Shown: one piece after another, positions 32,559 to 41,521 of the stretch
Layout of the letters: every line of letters starts with the position of its first letter
How positions within the stretch are numbered: the first letter of the stretch is position 1
Source: Christensenella sp. UBA1685
GTDB lineage: Bacteria > Bacillota > Clostridia > Christensenellales > CAG-138
Length of the DNA: 50,401 nucleotides
Assembly: GCA_002320595.1 (NCBI GenBank)
Contig: DCKB01000065.1
Span: 16,934 to 67,334, forward strand
Reading direction: 5' to 3'
Program-made: the position numbers and the translations under genes
Notes under the pieces: model-generated
What the model was told of the DNA's origin: nothing
The model's input: only the letters and a program-made list of their open reading frames with translations
The model's database searches: none

Positions 32559-34583
32559 ATGGAACAGAAAAACAGGAATGAAAATGAAGTCATCCTTTCG
32601 GTAAAAGACCTGGTGGTGAAGTTCTCCCTGCGCGGGCAGGAGCTCACGGCGCTGCGCGGCGTATCCATGGAGCTTTACAAAGGCGAAAGCCTTGCCATCG
32701 TTGGGGAATCCGGCTCAGGCAAATCCGTGTTCTGCAAGTCCTTTATCGGCATGCTGGACAAAAACGGCTGGGTGGAATCCGGTGAAATCTGGTATAACGG
32801 CACGGATATCGCCAAATACAAAAAGGATGAGGATTGGATCAAGATCCGCGGCAAGGAAATCGCCATCGTATTCCAGGATCCAATGACCTCTCTGAACCCG
32901 CTGCAGACCGTGGGCACGCAGATCCGCGAAGCGTTGGAGCTGCACCAAGGGCTTAAGGGCGTTGCGGCACAGGAAAAGGCCATCGAGATCCTGAGCGACG
33001 TCGGCATTCTGGAGCCGGAGAAGCGCGTGAAGGATTATCCGCACCAGTTCTCCGGCGGCATGCGCCAACGCGTGGTCATCGCCATCGCCATCGCCTGCAA
33101 CCCCAAAATCCTCATCTGCGACGAGCCGACCACCGCGCTTGATGTGACCATTCAGGCGCAGATTCTGGAGCTGCTCAAGCAGCTTCAGCACAAATATAAC
33201 CTGACCATCATTTACATCACCCATGACCTTGGCGTGGTGGCGAACGTTGCGGACCGCGTGGCTGTTATGTATGCGGGCGACATCGTGGAGATCGGCACCT
33301 GCGAAGAAGTGTTTGAAACGCCGAAGCATCCATATACCTGGGCGCTGCTTTCCTCCCTGCCGCAGCTCGGCATCAAAGGCGAGCCGCTTTACTCCATCGA
33401 GGGCACGCCGCCGAACCTTTTTACGGAGATCCGCGGCGATGCGTTTGCCCCGCGCAACCGCTATGCTATGCAGATCGACCTTTTGGAGCGCCCGCCGTAT
33501 TTCGAGGTTTCGCCAACGCATAAGGCGCGCACCTGGCTGCTTGACCCGCGCGCACCCAAGGTGGAACCGCCCAACACCTCCATTGCCAAAGCGATGGAGT
33601 CCCATCAGAAGCATGCGGCTGCCAACACGAAAAAGATTTCCGACGAAAAGCTTGTGGAAGTCAAGGACCTTGTTGTGCAGTTCGGCTCAAACCGCAATCC
33701 GTTTGTGGCGGTCAAGGGCGTGAGCTTTGATATTTACAAGGGCGAAACGTTCGGCCTTGTGGGCGAGTCCGGCTCGGGCAAGACCACCATTGGCCGTGCG
33801 ATCATCCGCATCAATCCTGCTGCGCGGGGCGAGATCCGCTTTAAGGGCGAGCGCATCAGCGGCAAGATTCAGAAGGAGCTGGATCATAAGATTACCCAGC
33901 AGATCCAAATGATTTTCCAGGATCCGATGGCATCGCTCAACGAGCGTGCGAAAGTGGATTACATTGTTTCCGAAGGTTTGATGAACATCCATCCGGAAAT
34001 GAGCAAGGAGGAGCGTGACAAGCGTGTTGCACAGGCGCTGCGCGACGTGGGCCTCCTGCCCGAGTTCGCAAGCCGCTTCCCGCATGAGTTTTCCGGCGGA
34101 CAGCGCCAGCGCATCGGCGTGGCGCGCAGCCTCATCATGGAGCCGGAGTTCATCATTGCGGACGAGCCGATCTCGGCGCTGGATGTCTCCATCCGTGCGC
34201 AGGTTCTGAACCTGCTTTCCGCAATGCAGCAGCAGCGCGGCCTTACGTATCTGTTTATTTCGCACGACCTTTCGGTGATGCGCTTTATCGCGGATCGCAT
34301 CGCCGTCATCCACAAGGGCGTAATCGTTGAACTTGCGGATACCGAGGAACTGTTTGCGTACCCGCTGCATCCATATACCCGCGCGCTGCTTTCGGCCATC
34401 CCGCAGCCCGACCCGAAGAGCGAGAAGCACAAGGTGCTTGAAGTGTACGATCCCTCCATCCACAACTATACCGTGGATAAGCCGAGTTGGGTCGAGATCC
34501 GCCCGAAGCATTACATCACCTGCAACAAGCATGAGCTTGAACAATACCAGGAAACGCTTGCGCGTGCGGGCAAAGAAGGCTGA
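32559..34583 (+). CDS. Fused OppD-OppF ABC ATPase
   Basis: The 674-residue protein carries two complete ATPase domains in one chain. The first half has GESGSGKSV, FSGGMRQR and LICDEP. The second half, from about residue 360, has GESGSGKTT, FSGGQRQR and FIIADEP. The linker with the oligopeptide C-terminal extension lies between (about 260-355). The earlier importer in this window uses two separate ATPases, so the fusion is particular to this locus. GGAGG precedes ATG; a terminator follows. Confidence 0.94.
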   Translation: MEQKNRNENEVILSVKDLVVKFSLRGQELTALRGVSMELYKGESLAIVGESGSGKSVFCKSFIGMLDKNGWVESGEIWYNGTDIAKYKKDEDWIKIRGKEIAIVFQDPMTSLNPLQTVGTQIREALELHQGLKGVAAQEKAIEILSDVGILEPEKRVKDYPHQFSGGMRQRVVIAIAIACNPKILICDEPTTALDVTIQAQILELLKQLQHKYNLTIIYITHDLGVVANVADRVAVMYAGDIVEIGTCEEVFETPKHPYTWALLSSLPQLGIKGEPLYSIEGTPPNLFTEIRGDAFAPRNRYAMQIDLLERPPYFEVSPTHKARTWLLDPRAPKVEPPNTSIAKAMESHQKHAAANTKKISDEKLVEVKDLVVQFGSNRNPFVAVKGVSFDIYKGETFGLVGESGSGKTTIGRAIIRINPAARGEIRFKGERISGKIQKELDHKITQQIQMIFQDPMASLNERAKVDYIVSEGLMNIHPEMSKEERDKRVAQALRDVGLLPEFASRFPHEFSGGQRQRIGVARSLIMEPEFIIADEPISALDVSIRAQVLNLLSAMQQQRGLTYLFISHDLSVMRFIADRIAVIHKGVIVELADTEELFAYPLHPYTRALLSAIPQPDPKSEKHKVLEVYDPSIHNYTVDKPSWVEIRPKHYITCNKHELEQYQETLARAGKEG

Positions 34584-34623
34584 TCCGGACATTCGTCGTC
34601 TTTTCTACTCATTCCTGCGAAAA

Positions 34624-34647
34624 CGCCCGGGATTTCCCGGGCGCTTT
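34624..34647 (+). terminator. Terminator of the peptide importer operon
   Basis: CGCCCGGG-ATTT-CCCGGGCG perfect stem followed by CTTT. Confidence 0.8.
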
Positions 34648-34703
34648 CGCGCGCAGTTGACAGCATCAGCGCAAACCCGTATAATTACTGCGTCTTCCAA
34701 AAC

Positions 34704-34822
34704 GATAAAAGGGAGTAGTTTGCGCGGCTTGGCCGGACGGCCGCCGCGTTGTGCGGCATCGTCATTCCGATCTTTGATCCGGGCCGCATAGGGGGCGCTT
34801 GCCCTGGAACAAGACTTTTATC
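34704..34822 (+). ncRNA. yybP-ykoY manganese riboswitch
   Basis: GATAAAAG (34704-34711) pairs perfectly with CTTTTATC (34815-34822) to make P1. Inside are the class hallmarks: GGGAGTAG right after P1, a four-way-junction-like GC-rich middle, ATCGTCATTCC, and ACAAGA just before the closing P1 strand. Members of this class sense Mn2+ and usually turn on metal exporters. The element lies directly upstream of a multi-pass transporter gene. Confidence 0.87.
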
Positions 34823-34855
34823 ATGGCGTTGCCATGGTAAAAGCCTTTCTTTTTG
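34815..34855 (+). terminator. Riboswitch expression-platform terminator
   Basis: CTTTTATCATGGC and GCCATGGTAAAAG form a 13-bp stem with one G-U pair around GTT, followed by CCTTTCTTTTT. The left arm is the same strand that closes aptamer P1, so ligand binding and termination exclude each other. Mn2+ should therefore switch the downstream gene on. Confidence 0.8.
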
Positions 34856-34887
34856 AAAAACATATGGAAAAGGAGCTTGCCGCCCAA

Positions 34888-36159
34888 ATGAAACTGTTCG
34901 CCCTCATCCTTTTTGTTCTGACCTATGCGCTGATGATCGCGCTGCCGAAGCACCGCCCCTGGGTTGCGCTTACGAGCGCGGCGGTGTTCCTTGTAAGCGG
35001 AATCGTCCCGCTTGCCTCGCTCAGGGAAGCCATTGATTTTAACGTTCTCCTGATGCTTGCAGGCACAATGGGAACCGTGTCGCTTTTCATCCAATCCCAA
35101 ATGCCCAACCGAATGGCGGAGATGATCCTTAAAAAAACGCCGAACGTGATGTGGGTTGCCGTGGCAATGTCGCTGTTTGCAGGCGTGGTTTCCGCCTTTG
35201 TGGACAATGTTGCCACAGTGCTGATGATCGCGCCGGTTGGCCTTGCGATTGCAAAAAAGCTCGGCATTTCCCCGGTGGCAATGCTCATCTCCATCGCCGT
35301 TTCCTCCAACCTGCAGGGCGCGGCTACGCTTGTTGGCGACACAACCTCCATCATGCTTGGCGGGTATGCGGGCATGGACTTCCTGGATTTCTTTTTTATG
35401 GATGGAAAGGCCAGCATCTTTTTTGCGGTGGAGCTTGGCGCGCTTGCGACGGTGCCGGTGATCATGTTCCTGTTCCGTAAGCACAGGGAACCGGTAAACG
35501 CAGCCGTTGAAACTGCGGTGACGGATTACTTTCCCACATTCCTGCTGCTTGCAAACATTGTGCTTCTGATTACCGCGTCCTTTATCCCCGGCAAGCCCGC
35601 GCCGACGAACGGCTTCATCTGCACCGGGCTGTTCCTTGTGGGCGCTGTGCAATCCCTCATCCGCGGCCGCGGCGACCGCACCGGCGCAAAAACCGCGCTG
35701 CTTGAGATTGACTATCAAACGCTTTGCCTGCTTGCCGGCCTGTTCGTTGTGATTGCCGGCATCACGAATGCGGGTATCATCGATGAGATCAGCAACTTCT
35801 TTGTGAAGCTCGGCGGCAACAACCTGTTCCTGCTCTATACGGTTATCGTCTGGGGGTCCGTGCTGATTTCGGCCTTTGTGGATAACATCCCGTATGTCGC
35901 AACCATGCTGCCGGTGGTGAGCGGCATTGCGCTTTCCATGAATTGCCCGCCCACCGTGCTTTATTTCGGCTTGCTCACCGGCGCGACGCTTGGCGGCAAC
36001 CTTACGCCCATCGGCGCATCCGCGAACATTGCCGCCATCGGCATTCTGCGCAAGGAGGGATACGAGGTCAGCACGGGCGACTTCATGCGCATCGGCATTC
36101 CCTTCACGCTTGTTGCCGTCAGCACAGGGTATCTGTTCTGCTGGCTTGTCTGGCACTGA
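34888..36159 (+). CDS. ArsB/NhaD-type ion transporter under manganese riboswitch control
   Basis: The 423-residue membrane protein of the ion transporter superfamily has about 10-12 helices and paired motifs SAFVDNVATVLMIAPVG and SAFVDNIPYVATMLPV, plus GGNLTPIGASANIAA. Family members carry arsenite, sodium, citrate or other anions. The riboswitch suggests that this one moves Mn2+ out or responds to Mn2+ stress, which is inference. I chose ATG 34888 because AGGAG lies 12 bases upstream; ATG 34834 lies inside the terminator hairpin and is unlikely. ATG 34864 remains possible. Confidence 0.85.
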   Translation: MKLFALILFVLTYALMIALPKHRPWVALTSAAVFLVSGIVPLASLREAIDFNVLLMLAGTMGTVSLFIQSQMPNRMAEMILKKTPNVMWVAVAMSLFAGVVSAFVDNVATVLMIAPVGLAIAKKLGISPVAMLISIAVSSNLQGAATLVGDTTSIMLGGYAGMDFLDFFFMDGKASIFFAVELGALATVPVIMFLFRKHREPVNAAVETAVTDYFPTFLLLANIVLLITASFIPGKPAPTNGFICTGLFLVGAVQSLIRGRGDRTGAKTALLEIDYQTLCLLAGLFVVIAGITNAGIIDEISNFFVKLGGNNLFLLYTVIVWGSVLISAFVDNIPYVATMLPVVSGIALSMNCPPTVLYFGLLTGATLGGNLTPIGASANIAAIGILRKEGYEVSTGDFMRIGIPFTLVAVSTGYLFCWLVWH

Positions 36160-36250
36160 ACCCGTTTTTTCGGATACAGAAGGAGCTGCTGCAGAGGGGT
36201 TTAATTCTGCGACAGCTCCTTTGATTTTCACAGCGTTTGCTTTTCGTTGA

Positions 36251-36488
36251 GATATGGCAATCCCCTGAAAGGCTGTGCTGATACGACAATCCCCCGCCAG
36301 CGGCTGCGCCGCTGGCACCCCCTTTCATAAAGGGGGATTTTGGGGAAGCTGTAACCAAAAGGCTCCTTTTTAAAATGAGCTGTCCGCGCAGCGGACTGAG
36401 GATTGTTCTTACTCCCGCAAAGGTGCGCCGCGTTGCCGCGGGCTTCCGCCTTGCTGCATCCCGCACTGCGCTCGCCCGGCTCCGCCCC
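36251..36488 (-). repeat. MITE-like intergenic repeat, copy B
   Basis: The core at 36287-36405 (119 bp) is bounded by CAATCCCCCGCC and GACTGAGGATTG, the family's inverted ends. It includes GGCAGC/GCTGCC-like, CCCCCTTT/AAAGGGGG and GGCTCCTTTT/GAGC hairpins in reverse order relative to copies A, D and E. The flank (36406-36488) has ACTCCCGCAAAGGTGCG-type sequence also seen at other copies. Confidence 0.8.
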
Positions 36489-36845
36489 TCAGCCGCCGAT
36501 GTCCTCCGTGGCCACGACGTTCACGCCCGTGCCCAAAACGTTTTCAAGGATCACGTCCCCAATCCGCACAGGGGGAGCGACTGCAACCGCGCCGAGCGCG
36601 GCAAGGCAATCAAACACAAGGCGCTTTTCAATGGGCGCCTCCGTCTTGACCGAAAGCGGGCGTTCCATGCCCACGACGCGCACAAGCGCGGTTACCATGC
36701 GTTTTGGGTTCGTCAACTCCTCGCGCGCATAGCGTGCGCCCACGGCGCAGCCATTGCCCGTAACCTCCGTTACTTCCGTGCCGTTGAACTCCGCCGTAAG
36801 GCGGCAGCCCATCGGGCAGCCGATGCAGGTCAGTTCCCGTTTCAT
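36489..36845 (-). CDS. DUF1667 protein of the glycerol-3-phosphate oxidation operon
   Basis: The 118-residue protein has an N-terminal cysteine cluster (CIGCPMGC at 8-15) and a third cysteine in GNGCAVG, which may bind metal or Fe-S. DUF1667 genes regularly follow the FAD oxidoreductase gene of GlpA-type loci in Firmicutes; the family is thought to assist electron transfer but its role is not established. It overlaps the upstream gene by 4 bp. Confidence 0.88.
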   Translation of the reverse strand: MKRELTCIGCPMGCRLTAEFNGTEVTEVTGNGCAVGARYAREELTNPKRMVTALVRVVGMERPLSVKTEAPIEKRLVFDCLAALGAVAVAPPVRIGDVILENVLGTGVNVVATEDIGG

Positions 36846-38110
36846 GCGCCCACCTCCTCGACGGATACCGTAAGTTCGCCTTCGCTTTCGCAGAAAGCAT
36901 CCTGCTTCACCGTGATCTCCGCCATCTCGCCGGGCGCAAGAATGCGCGCCCGCTTTACGGCAAGCTGCTTTCCGCCGCGGAAAACAGCAATGCGTGCGTT
37001 TCGGTACACCGCACGCGGGCGGAACATAAACGTTACATCCGCCTCTGGGCGTTTGGAGAGCACCTCCGGCACAAGCGCGGAAACGCCGTTTCCGGCGATG
37101 AGGGGAATGCGTTCGCCCGCGGTCTTTTCGCCGCTGAGGAAGCGCGCCGCCATTTCACCGGCCCGCGCGGCCTCCGCTGAAACAAAATCCACAAGGTCGT
37201 GCACATGCAGCACGTTGCCGCAGGAAAAGATGCCGGGTACGTTCGTTGCAAGCGTTTCATCCACCACGGGGCCGCCTGTGGCGGGGGAGAGCGCCACGCC
37301 CGCCATTGCGGAAAGCTCGTTTTCCGGAATGAGGCCCACCGAAAGCAGTAGCGTGTCGCATGCAATCTCCTGCTCCGTGCCGGGGATGGGCCGCTTCTTT
37401 CCGTCCACCTCGGCGATGGTTACGCCCGTGAGCCGCTCCCGGCCGTGGATATCCACAACGGTGTGGTTGAACAGGAGCGGGATGCCGTAATCGTCCAGGC
37501 ATTGCACGATGTTGCGCTTCAGGCCGGAGGAATAGGGCATGATCTCAACGCAGGCGAGCACCTTTGCGCCGGAGAACGTCATGCGCCGCGCCATAATGAG
37601 CCCGATGTCGCCGGAGCCTAAAATCACGACCCGCTTTCCGGGCATGCGGCCTTCAAGGTTCACAAGCTTCTGCGCCGTGCCTGCGGTGAAAATGCCTGCG
37701 CAGCGCCAGCCGGGCGTGCCGAGCGCGCCGCGGGGGCGCTCCCTGCACCCCATAGCGAGGATGACCGCGCCCGCCTCCACGGCCACGATCCCCTCCGTGC
37801 GGCTCACGTAAACCGCCCTGCGCTCCGGAGAAAGGGAGATGACCATCGCCCCGCATTCATAGGGGATGCCGAGCTCCTGCACGCGGGCGATGTAGCGCGC
37901 GGCATATTCCGGGCCGGTCAGTTCCTCCTGAAATGTGTGCAGGCCGAAGCCGTTGTGGATGCATTGGCGGAGGATGCCGCCAAGCGCATCCTCGCGCTCC
38001 AGAATCAGAAGGTTGGTTACGCCCGCTTCGCGCGCGGCGCAGGCTGCGGCAAGCCCCGCCGGGCCGCCGCCGATGATGAGAAGGTCAACGCGTTTTGTTT
38101 TCATGTTCAT
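36842..38110 (-). CDS. FAD-dependent pyridine nucleotide-disulphide-type oxidoreductase
   Basis: The 422-residue flavoprotein has an N-terminal FAD-binding GGGPAGLAAA, a central NAD-binding ILGSGDIGLIMAR and VPGIFSCGNVLHVHDLVD near the C-terminal third. It has CIHNGFG but no redox CxxC of the thioredoxin reductase kind. In this operon type it acts with the GlpA-like dehydrogenase and DUF1667, probably passing electrons from glycerol-3-phosphate to a carrier. It overlaps both neighbours by 4 bp. Confidence 0.88.
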   Translation of the reverse strand: MNMKTKRVDLLIIGGGPAGLAAACAAREAGVTNLLILEREDALGGILRQCIHNGFGLHTFQEELTGPEYAARYIARVQELGIPYECGAMVISLSPERRAVYVSRTEGIVAVEAGAVILAMGCRERPRGALGTPGWRCAGIFTAGTAQKLVNLEGRMPGKRVVILGSGDIGLIMARRMTFSGAKVLACVEIMPYSSGLKRNIVQCLDDYGIPLLFNHTVVDIHGRERLTGVTIAEVDGKKRPIPGTEQEIACDTLLLSVGLIPENELSAMAGVALSPATGGPVVDETLATNVPGIFSCGNVLHVHDLVDFVSAEAARAGEMAARFLSGEKTAGERIPLIAGNGVSALVPEVLSKRPEADVTFMFRPRAVYRNARIAVFRGGKQLAVKRARILAPGEMAEITVKQDAFCESEGELTVSVEEVGA

Positions 38111-39558
38111 TCACCTGCCTTGCCGGAAAACAGATTGGATTCAAGATACCGGCTTTCCCCGCCGCACTTGGTGATGGAAAGCGGGGATGCGGCCAGCTCT
38201 TCTGCCAGCAGTTCCAGCGTGCGGGGCAGGCAGAAGCCTGCCTGGCAGCGGCCCATGCCCGCGCGCGTGCGCCGCTTTATGCCATCCACCGTGCGCGCGC
38301 CAACCGGCCTGCGGATGGAAGCGCGGATTTCCGCTTCGGTCACAAGCTCGCACCGGCAGACGATCTTTGCATACTCCGGATCCCGGGCGATGATCTCCGC
38401 GCGCTCCGCGTCCGTCATATCCCGGAATTTCGGGATGCCGGGGCGGATGGGGTCAAAGGCCGGGTTTGGCGCGGTGCCGAGGCGTTCTGCGACCGACTGT
38501 GCAAGGAATTCGCCCAGCGCGGGCGCGGCGGAAAGGCCGGGGGATTCCACGCCGAGCGCATTGAAGAACAGCGGTGCGTCCGCGGGTTCGCCCAGAATGA
38601 AATCATCCGTTTCCGCATGGGCGCGCACGCCCGCATAGGTTGTGATAAACGCGCGCGCCGGCAGTCCCGGCCAGGAGAGCTTTGCGCGGCTGAGCACGCG
38701 AGCAAGCCCTTCGGCCGTGGTGCGCGTGTCGTCCTTGTCCGGGATATCATCCGCCGTGGGGCCGATGAGGATGGTGCCATCCACCGTGGGGGCGATCAGT
38801 ACGCCCTTGCCCATGGCTGTGGGGAGCTGGAAGATGGTGGAATGAAACGCGTCCCGGTAGGCCTTATCCACAATGTAGTATTCCCCGCGCCGTGCGGTGA
38901 TGCTGTGCTTTTCTTCAGAAACCATGTTGTTGAGTTCCGCCGAATGCACGCCCGCGCAGTTCACGACCGCACGCGAAGCGAACTCGCCCGCCGGGGAGGA
39001 CACCAAGAAGGTGCCGTCCGCATTGCGCGAAACAGCCGTCACCGGTGCATCCCGGAAAAAAGTTACGCCGTTTTGCGCAGCGTTTTCCGCATAGGCAATG
39101 GTCAGCTCATACGGGCAGACGATGCCGCCCGAGGGCACATCGAGCGCCGCCTGCGCCGCAGGGTTCAGGTTTGGCTCGCGCGCAAGCAGCGCTTCCCGCC
39201 CAAGGATGGAAAGCCCCTTCACGCCGTTCGCTTCACCGCGCTGCTTGAGCGCGAGAAGCGCCGGAATGCCGCTCTCTTCAAACGAAACAACAAGTGAACC
39301 GTTGCGCGAAAACGGCACGGAAAGCTCCTCTGCGATGCGTTCAAACATCGCATTGCCGCGCACGTTGAACTTCGCCTTGTTGGATCCGGGCGCGGCGTCG
39401 TATCCCCCATGGACGATCGCCGTGTTGGCCTTGCTTTGACCGTTGCAGATATCCTCGGTTTTTTCCAGCAGCGCAACGGAAAGGCTGTAGCGCGCAAGCT
39501 CGCGCGCCGTGGCGCAGCCGACCACGCCGCCGCCGATGAGGATCACGTCATAAAGCAT
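38107..39558 (-). CDS. glpA: GlpA-like glycerol-3-phosphate dehydrogenase with BFD [2Fe-2S] domain
   Basis: The roughly 483-residue protein: FAD-binding IGGGVVGCATARELARY at the N-terminus, a DAO-type domain, and a C-terminal bacterioferritin-associated-ferredoxin-like domain with CRC and CQAGFC cysteines. It oxidises glycerol-3-phosphate to dihydroxyacetone phosphate at low oxygen. GGAG lies upstream of ATG 39558; the open frame upstream runs through repeat C and is not coding. Gene order glpK, glpA-like, FAD oxidoreductase, DUF1667 is the Firmicutes arrangement without GlpB and GlpC. Confidence 0.88.
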   Translation of the reverse strand: MLYDVILIGGGVVGCATARELARYSLSVALLEKTEDICNGQSKANTAIVHGGYDAAPGSNKAKFNVRGNAMFERIAEELSVPFSRNGSLVVSFEESGIPALLALKQRGEANGVKGLSILGREALLAREPNLNPAAQAALDVPSGGIVCPYELTIAYAENAAQNGVTFFRDAPVTAVSRNADGTFLVSSPAGEFASRAVVNCAGVHSAELNNMVSEEKHSITARRGEYYIVDKAYRDAFHSTIFQLPTAMGKGVLIAPTVDGTILIGPTADDIPDKDDTRTTAEGLARVLSRAKLSWPGLPARAFITTYAGVRAHAETDDFILGEPADAPLFFNALGVESPGLSAAPALGEFLAQSVAERLGTAPNPAFDPIRPGIPKFRDMTDAERAEIIARDPEYAKIVCRCELVTEAEIRASIRRPVGARTVDGIKRRTRAGMGRCQAGFCLPRTLELLAEELAASPLSITKCGGESRYLESNLFSGKAGE

Positions 39559-39613
39559 AGAATCTATCTCCACCTTTTTGAAAAATTGACCGGTTGGCGG
39601 CGCCGCCTTGCAG

Positions 39614-39772
39614 GGCAACCCCCCGTCAGGGATGCGCTGATACGGCAATCCTCCGTCAGCACCTTCGGTGCTGCCATCTCCTTTACGAAAGGAGGCTTAC
39701 GGGACGCTGCAACCCTAAAGGCTCCTTTTTGAAAGGAGCTGTCCGCGCAAGCGGACTGAGAATTGTTCTTAC
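39614..39772 (-). repeat. MITE-like intergenic repeat, copy C (inside the glycerol operon)
   Basis: The core at 39646-39765 is 120 bp, bounded by CAATCCTCCGTC and GACTGAGAATTG. It contains CTCCTTT/AAAGGAG hairpins twice. It separates glpK from glpA, so it may weaken or attenuate transcription within the operon. Confidence 0.82.
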
Positions 39773-39801
39773 CTCAGCCGGGGCGGCAGCACGCAATCCC
39801 T

Positions 39802-41295
39802 TTACTCCCTGGCCCAGCCCATCGTGGAACGCACGGCTCTCTGCCAACCGGCAAGGCGCGCTTTGCGCTCCGATTCCGGAAGCGCGGGCGCGAAGCAGTG
39901 CTCCATGCGGCGCGCCTGCCTGAGCGCGGTGCGGCTTTCCCAGAAGCCCACGGCAAGGCCCGCAAGGCAGGCCGCGCCGAAGGCGGTCGTTTCCACGCAG
40001 GCGGGGCGGCACACGGGCACGCCGATCATATCCGCCTGGAACTGCATTAGAAAATCGTTTGCGGAGGCGCCGCCATCCACGTTGAGCGCCGAAAGGCGGA
40101 TGCCGGAATCCTCCTGCATGGCGGAAAGCACCTCCTCGGTTTGGTACGCAAGGGATTCAAGCGTTGCGCGCACGATGTGATCCCGGTTTACACCGCGTGT
40201 CAGGCCCACGATCGCACCCCGGGCATAAGCATCCCAATGCGGCGCGCCGAGGCCCACAAACGCGGGCACGACATAGCAGCCGGAGGTATTCGGAACGCGG
40301 CGTGCGCAGTCCTCCGATTCCGCGGCGCTTCGGATGAGCCTAAGCTCATCCCGCAACCACTGGATCGCGGCACCCGCAACGAAGATCGACCCTTCAAGCG
40401 CATAATCCACGCGGCCTTCCATGCCCCAGGCGATGGTCGTCACAAGGCCGTTGCGGGAGGTGATGGGCGTGTTCCCGGTGTTCATCAAAAGGAAACAGCC
40501 CGTGCCGTAGGTGTTTTTCGCTTCGCCCGGCGCAAAGCAGGTTTGCCCGAACAGCGCCGCCTGCTGGTCGCCCGCCGCGCCTGCGATGGGGATGGGCGCG
40601 CCGAAAAGCGCGGCATCCGTTTCGCCGTAAACGCAGCTTGAGGGCTTTACCTCCGGCAGCATGCAGGCGGGAATATCCAGAATGGAGAGGATTTCCGCGT
40701 CCCACTGCAGCGTGTGGATGTTGTAAAGCAGCGTGCGCGAAGCGTTGGAATAATCCGTTACATGCGCGCGGCCGCCGGTCAGGTTCCAGATGAGCCATGT
40801 GTCGATCGTGCCGAACAGCAGCTCGCCCGCCTCGGCGCACGCCCGTGCGCCGGGCACGTTCTCAAGCACCCAATGAAGCTTTGTGGCGGAAAAATATGCA
40901 TCCAGCAAAAGCCCGGTCTTTTCCCGGAACAGCGGTTCAAGCCCTTTTGCGCGGAGCACATCGCAGGATTCCGCCGTGCGCCTGCATTGCCAGACGATTG
41001 CAGGGCAGATGGGCGCGCCGGTTTTTTTATCCCAAACGACGACCGTTTCCCGCTGGTTTGTGATGCCGATGGCCGCGATGTCCTCCGCTGCGGCGCCCGC
41101 CTTTTCAAGCGCTTCGCGCGCCACCCGAAGCTGTACGGAAAGGATCTCCTGCGCATCGTGCTCTACCCAGCCGGGCTTGGGGTAATGCTGGGTAAATTCC
41201 CGCTGCGCGACCTGCACGAGCGTCTGCTCCCGGTCGAACAGGATGGCGCGGCTTGAAGTGGTGCCCTGATCCAGAGCAAGGATATAGCGTTTCAT
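39802..41295 (-). CDS. glpK: Glycerol kinase
   Basis: The 497-residue FGGY kinase has the typical start YILALDQGTTSSRAILFDRE, the mid motif AIVWQCRRTA, GDQQAALFGQTCFAPGEAKNTYGTGCF and LNVDGGASANDFLMQFQADM. It phosphorylates glycerol to glycerol-3-phosphate, the substrate of the downstream dehydrogenase. A promoter and a GlpP-type leader terminator precede it. Confidence 0.97.
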   Translation of the reverse strand: MKRYILALDQGTTSSRAILFDREQTLVQVAQREFTQHYPKPGWVEHDAQEILSVQLRVAREALEKAGAAAEDIAAIGITNQRETVVVWDKKTGAPICPAIVWQCRRTAESCDVLRAKGLEPLFREKTGLLLDAYFSATKLHWVLENVPGARACAEAGELLFGTIDTWLIWNLTGGRAHVTDYSNASRTLLYNIHTLQWDAEILSILDIPACMLPEVKPSSCVYGETDAALFGAPIPIAGAAGDQQAALFGQTCFAPGEAKNTYGTGCFLLMNTGNTPITSRNGLVTTIAWGMEGRVDYALEGSIFVAGAAIQWLRDELRLIRSAAESEDCARRVPNTSGCYVVPAFVGLGAPHWDAYARGAIVGLTRGVNRDHIVRATLESLAYQTEEVLSAMQEDSGIRLSALNVDGGASANDFLMQFQADMIGVPVCRPACVETTAFGAACLAGLAVGFWESRTALRQARRMEHCFAPALPESERKARLAGWQRAVRSTMGWARE

Positions 41296-41330
41296 TTGGC
41301 GTGGTTCCCCTTTCCGTTTTCGGTTGATTT

Positions 41331-41384
41331 CAGAAAAAAGAAAAACGGGCAGGAAGCGCCGTTGCCGCGCATCCGTGTTCCCGT
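41331..41384 (-). terminator. GlpP-responsive leader terminator of glpK
   Basis: On the minus strand ACGGG (5' arm) pairs with CCCGT across a GC-rich loop that can form further pairs, followed by a long T-rich run (TTTTTCTTTTTT). It lies about 40 nt downstream of the glpK transcription start, the position of GlpP antitermination targets, and glpP is divergent next door. Confidence 0.72.
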
Positions 41385-41423
41385 CTCAAATACTCCTGGA
41401 ACAAATCTTCACTTGTTGGATTT

Positions 41424-41453
41424 ATTATAGAATTTCCGCAGCGCGGTTGTCAA
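41424..41453 (-). promoter_or_regulatory. Promoter of the glycerol operon
   Basis: On the minus strand TTGACA (41448-41453), 18 bases and a perfect TATAAT (41424-41429). Confidence 0.88.
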
Positions 41454-41521
41454 CAGGGAATGGGCTTGACTTTGCGCACGCGCCGGGGTAGTCTAAATAA
41501 AAAACAGGCGGGAGAGCGGCC

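Noticed and set aside
34834..34887. Upstream ATG start for the ArsB-like transporter
   Set aside because: It lies within the terminator stem of the riboswitch expression platform, so the codon would be sequestered; a later ATG with AGGAG upstream is preferred.
34762..36318. 518-codon minus-strand ORF
   Set aside because: Antisense to the riboswitch-controlled transporter; the His/Arg-rich translation is typical of shadows of membrane protein genes.
38095..39297. 400-codon plus-strand ORF
   Set aside because: Antisense to the GlpA-like dehydrogenase.
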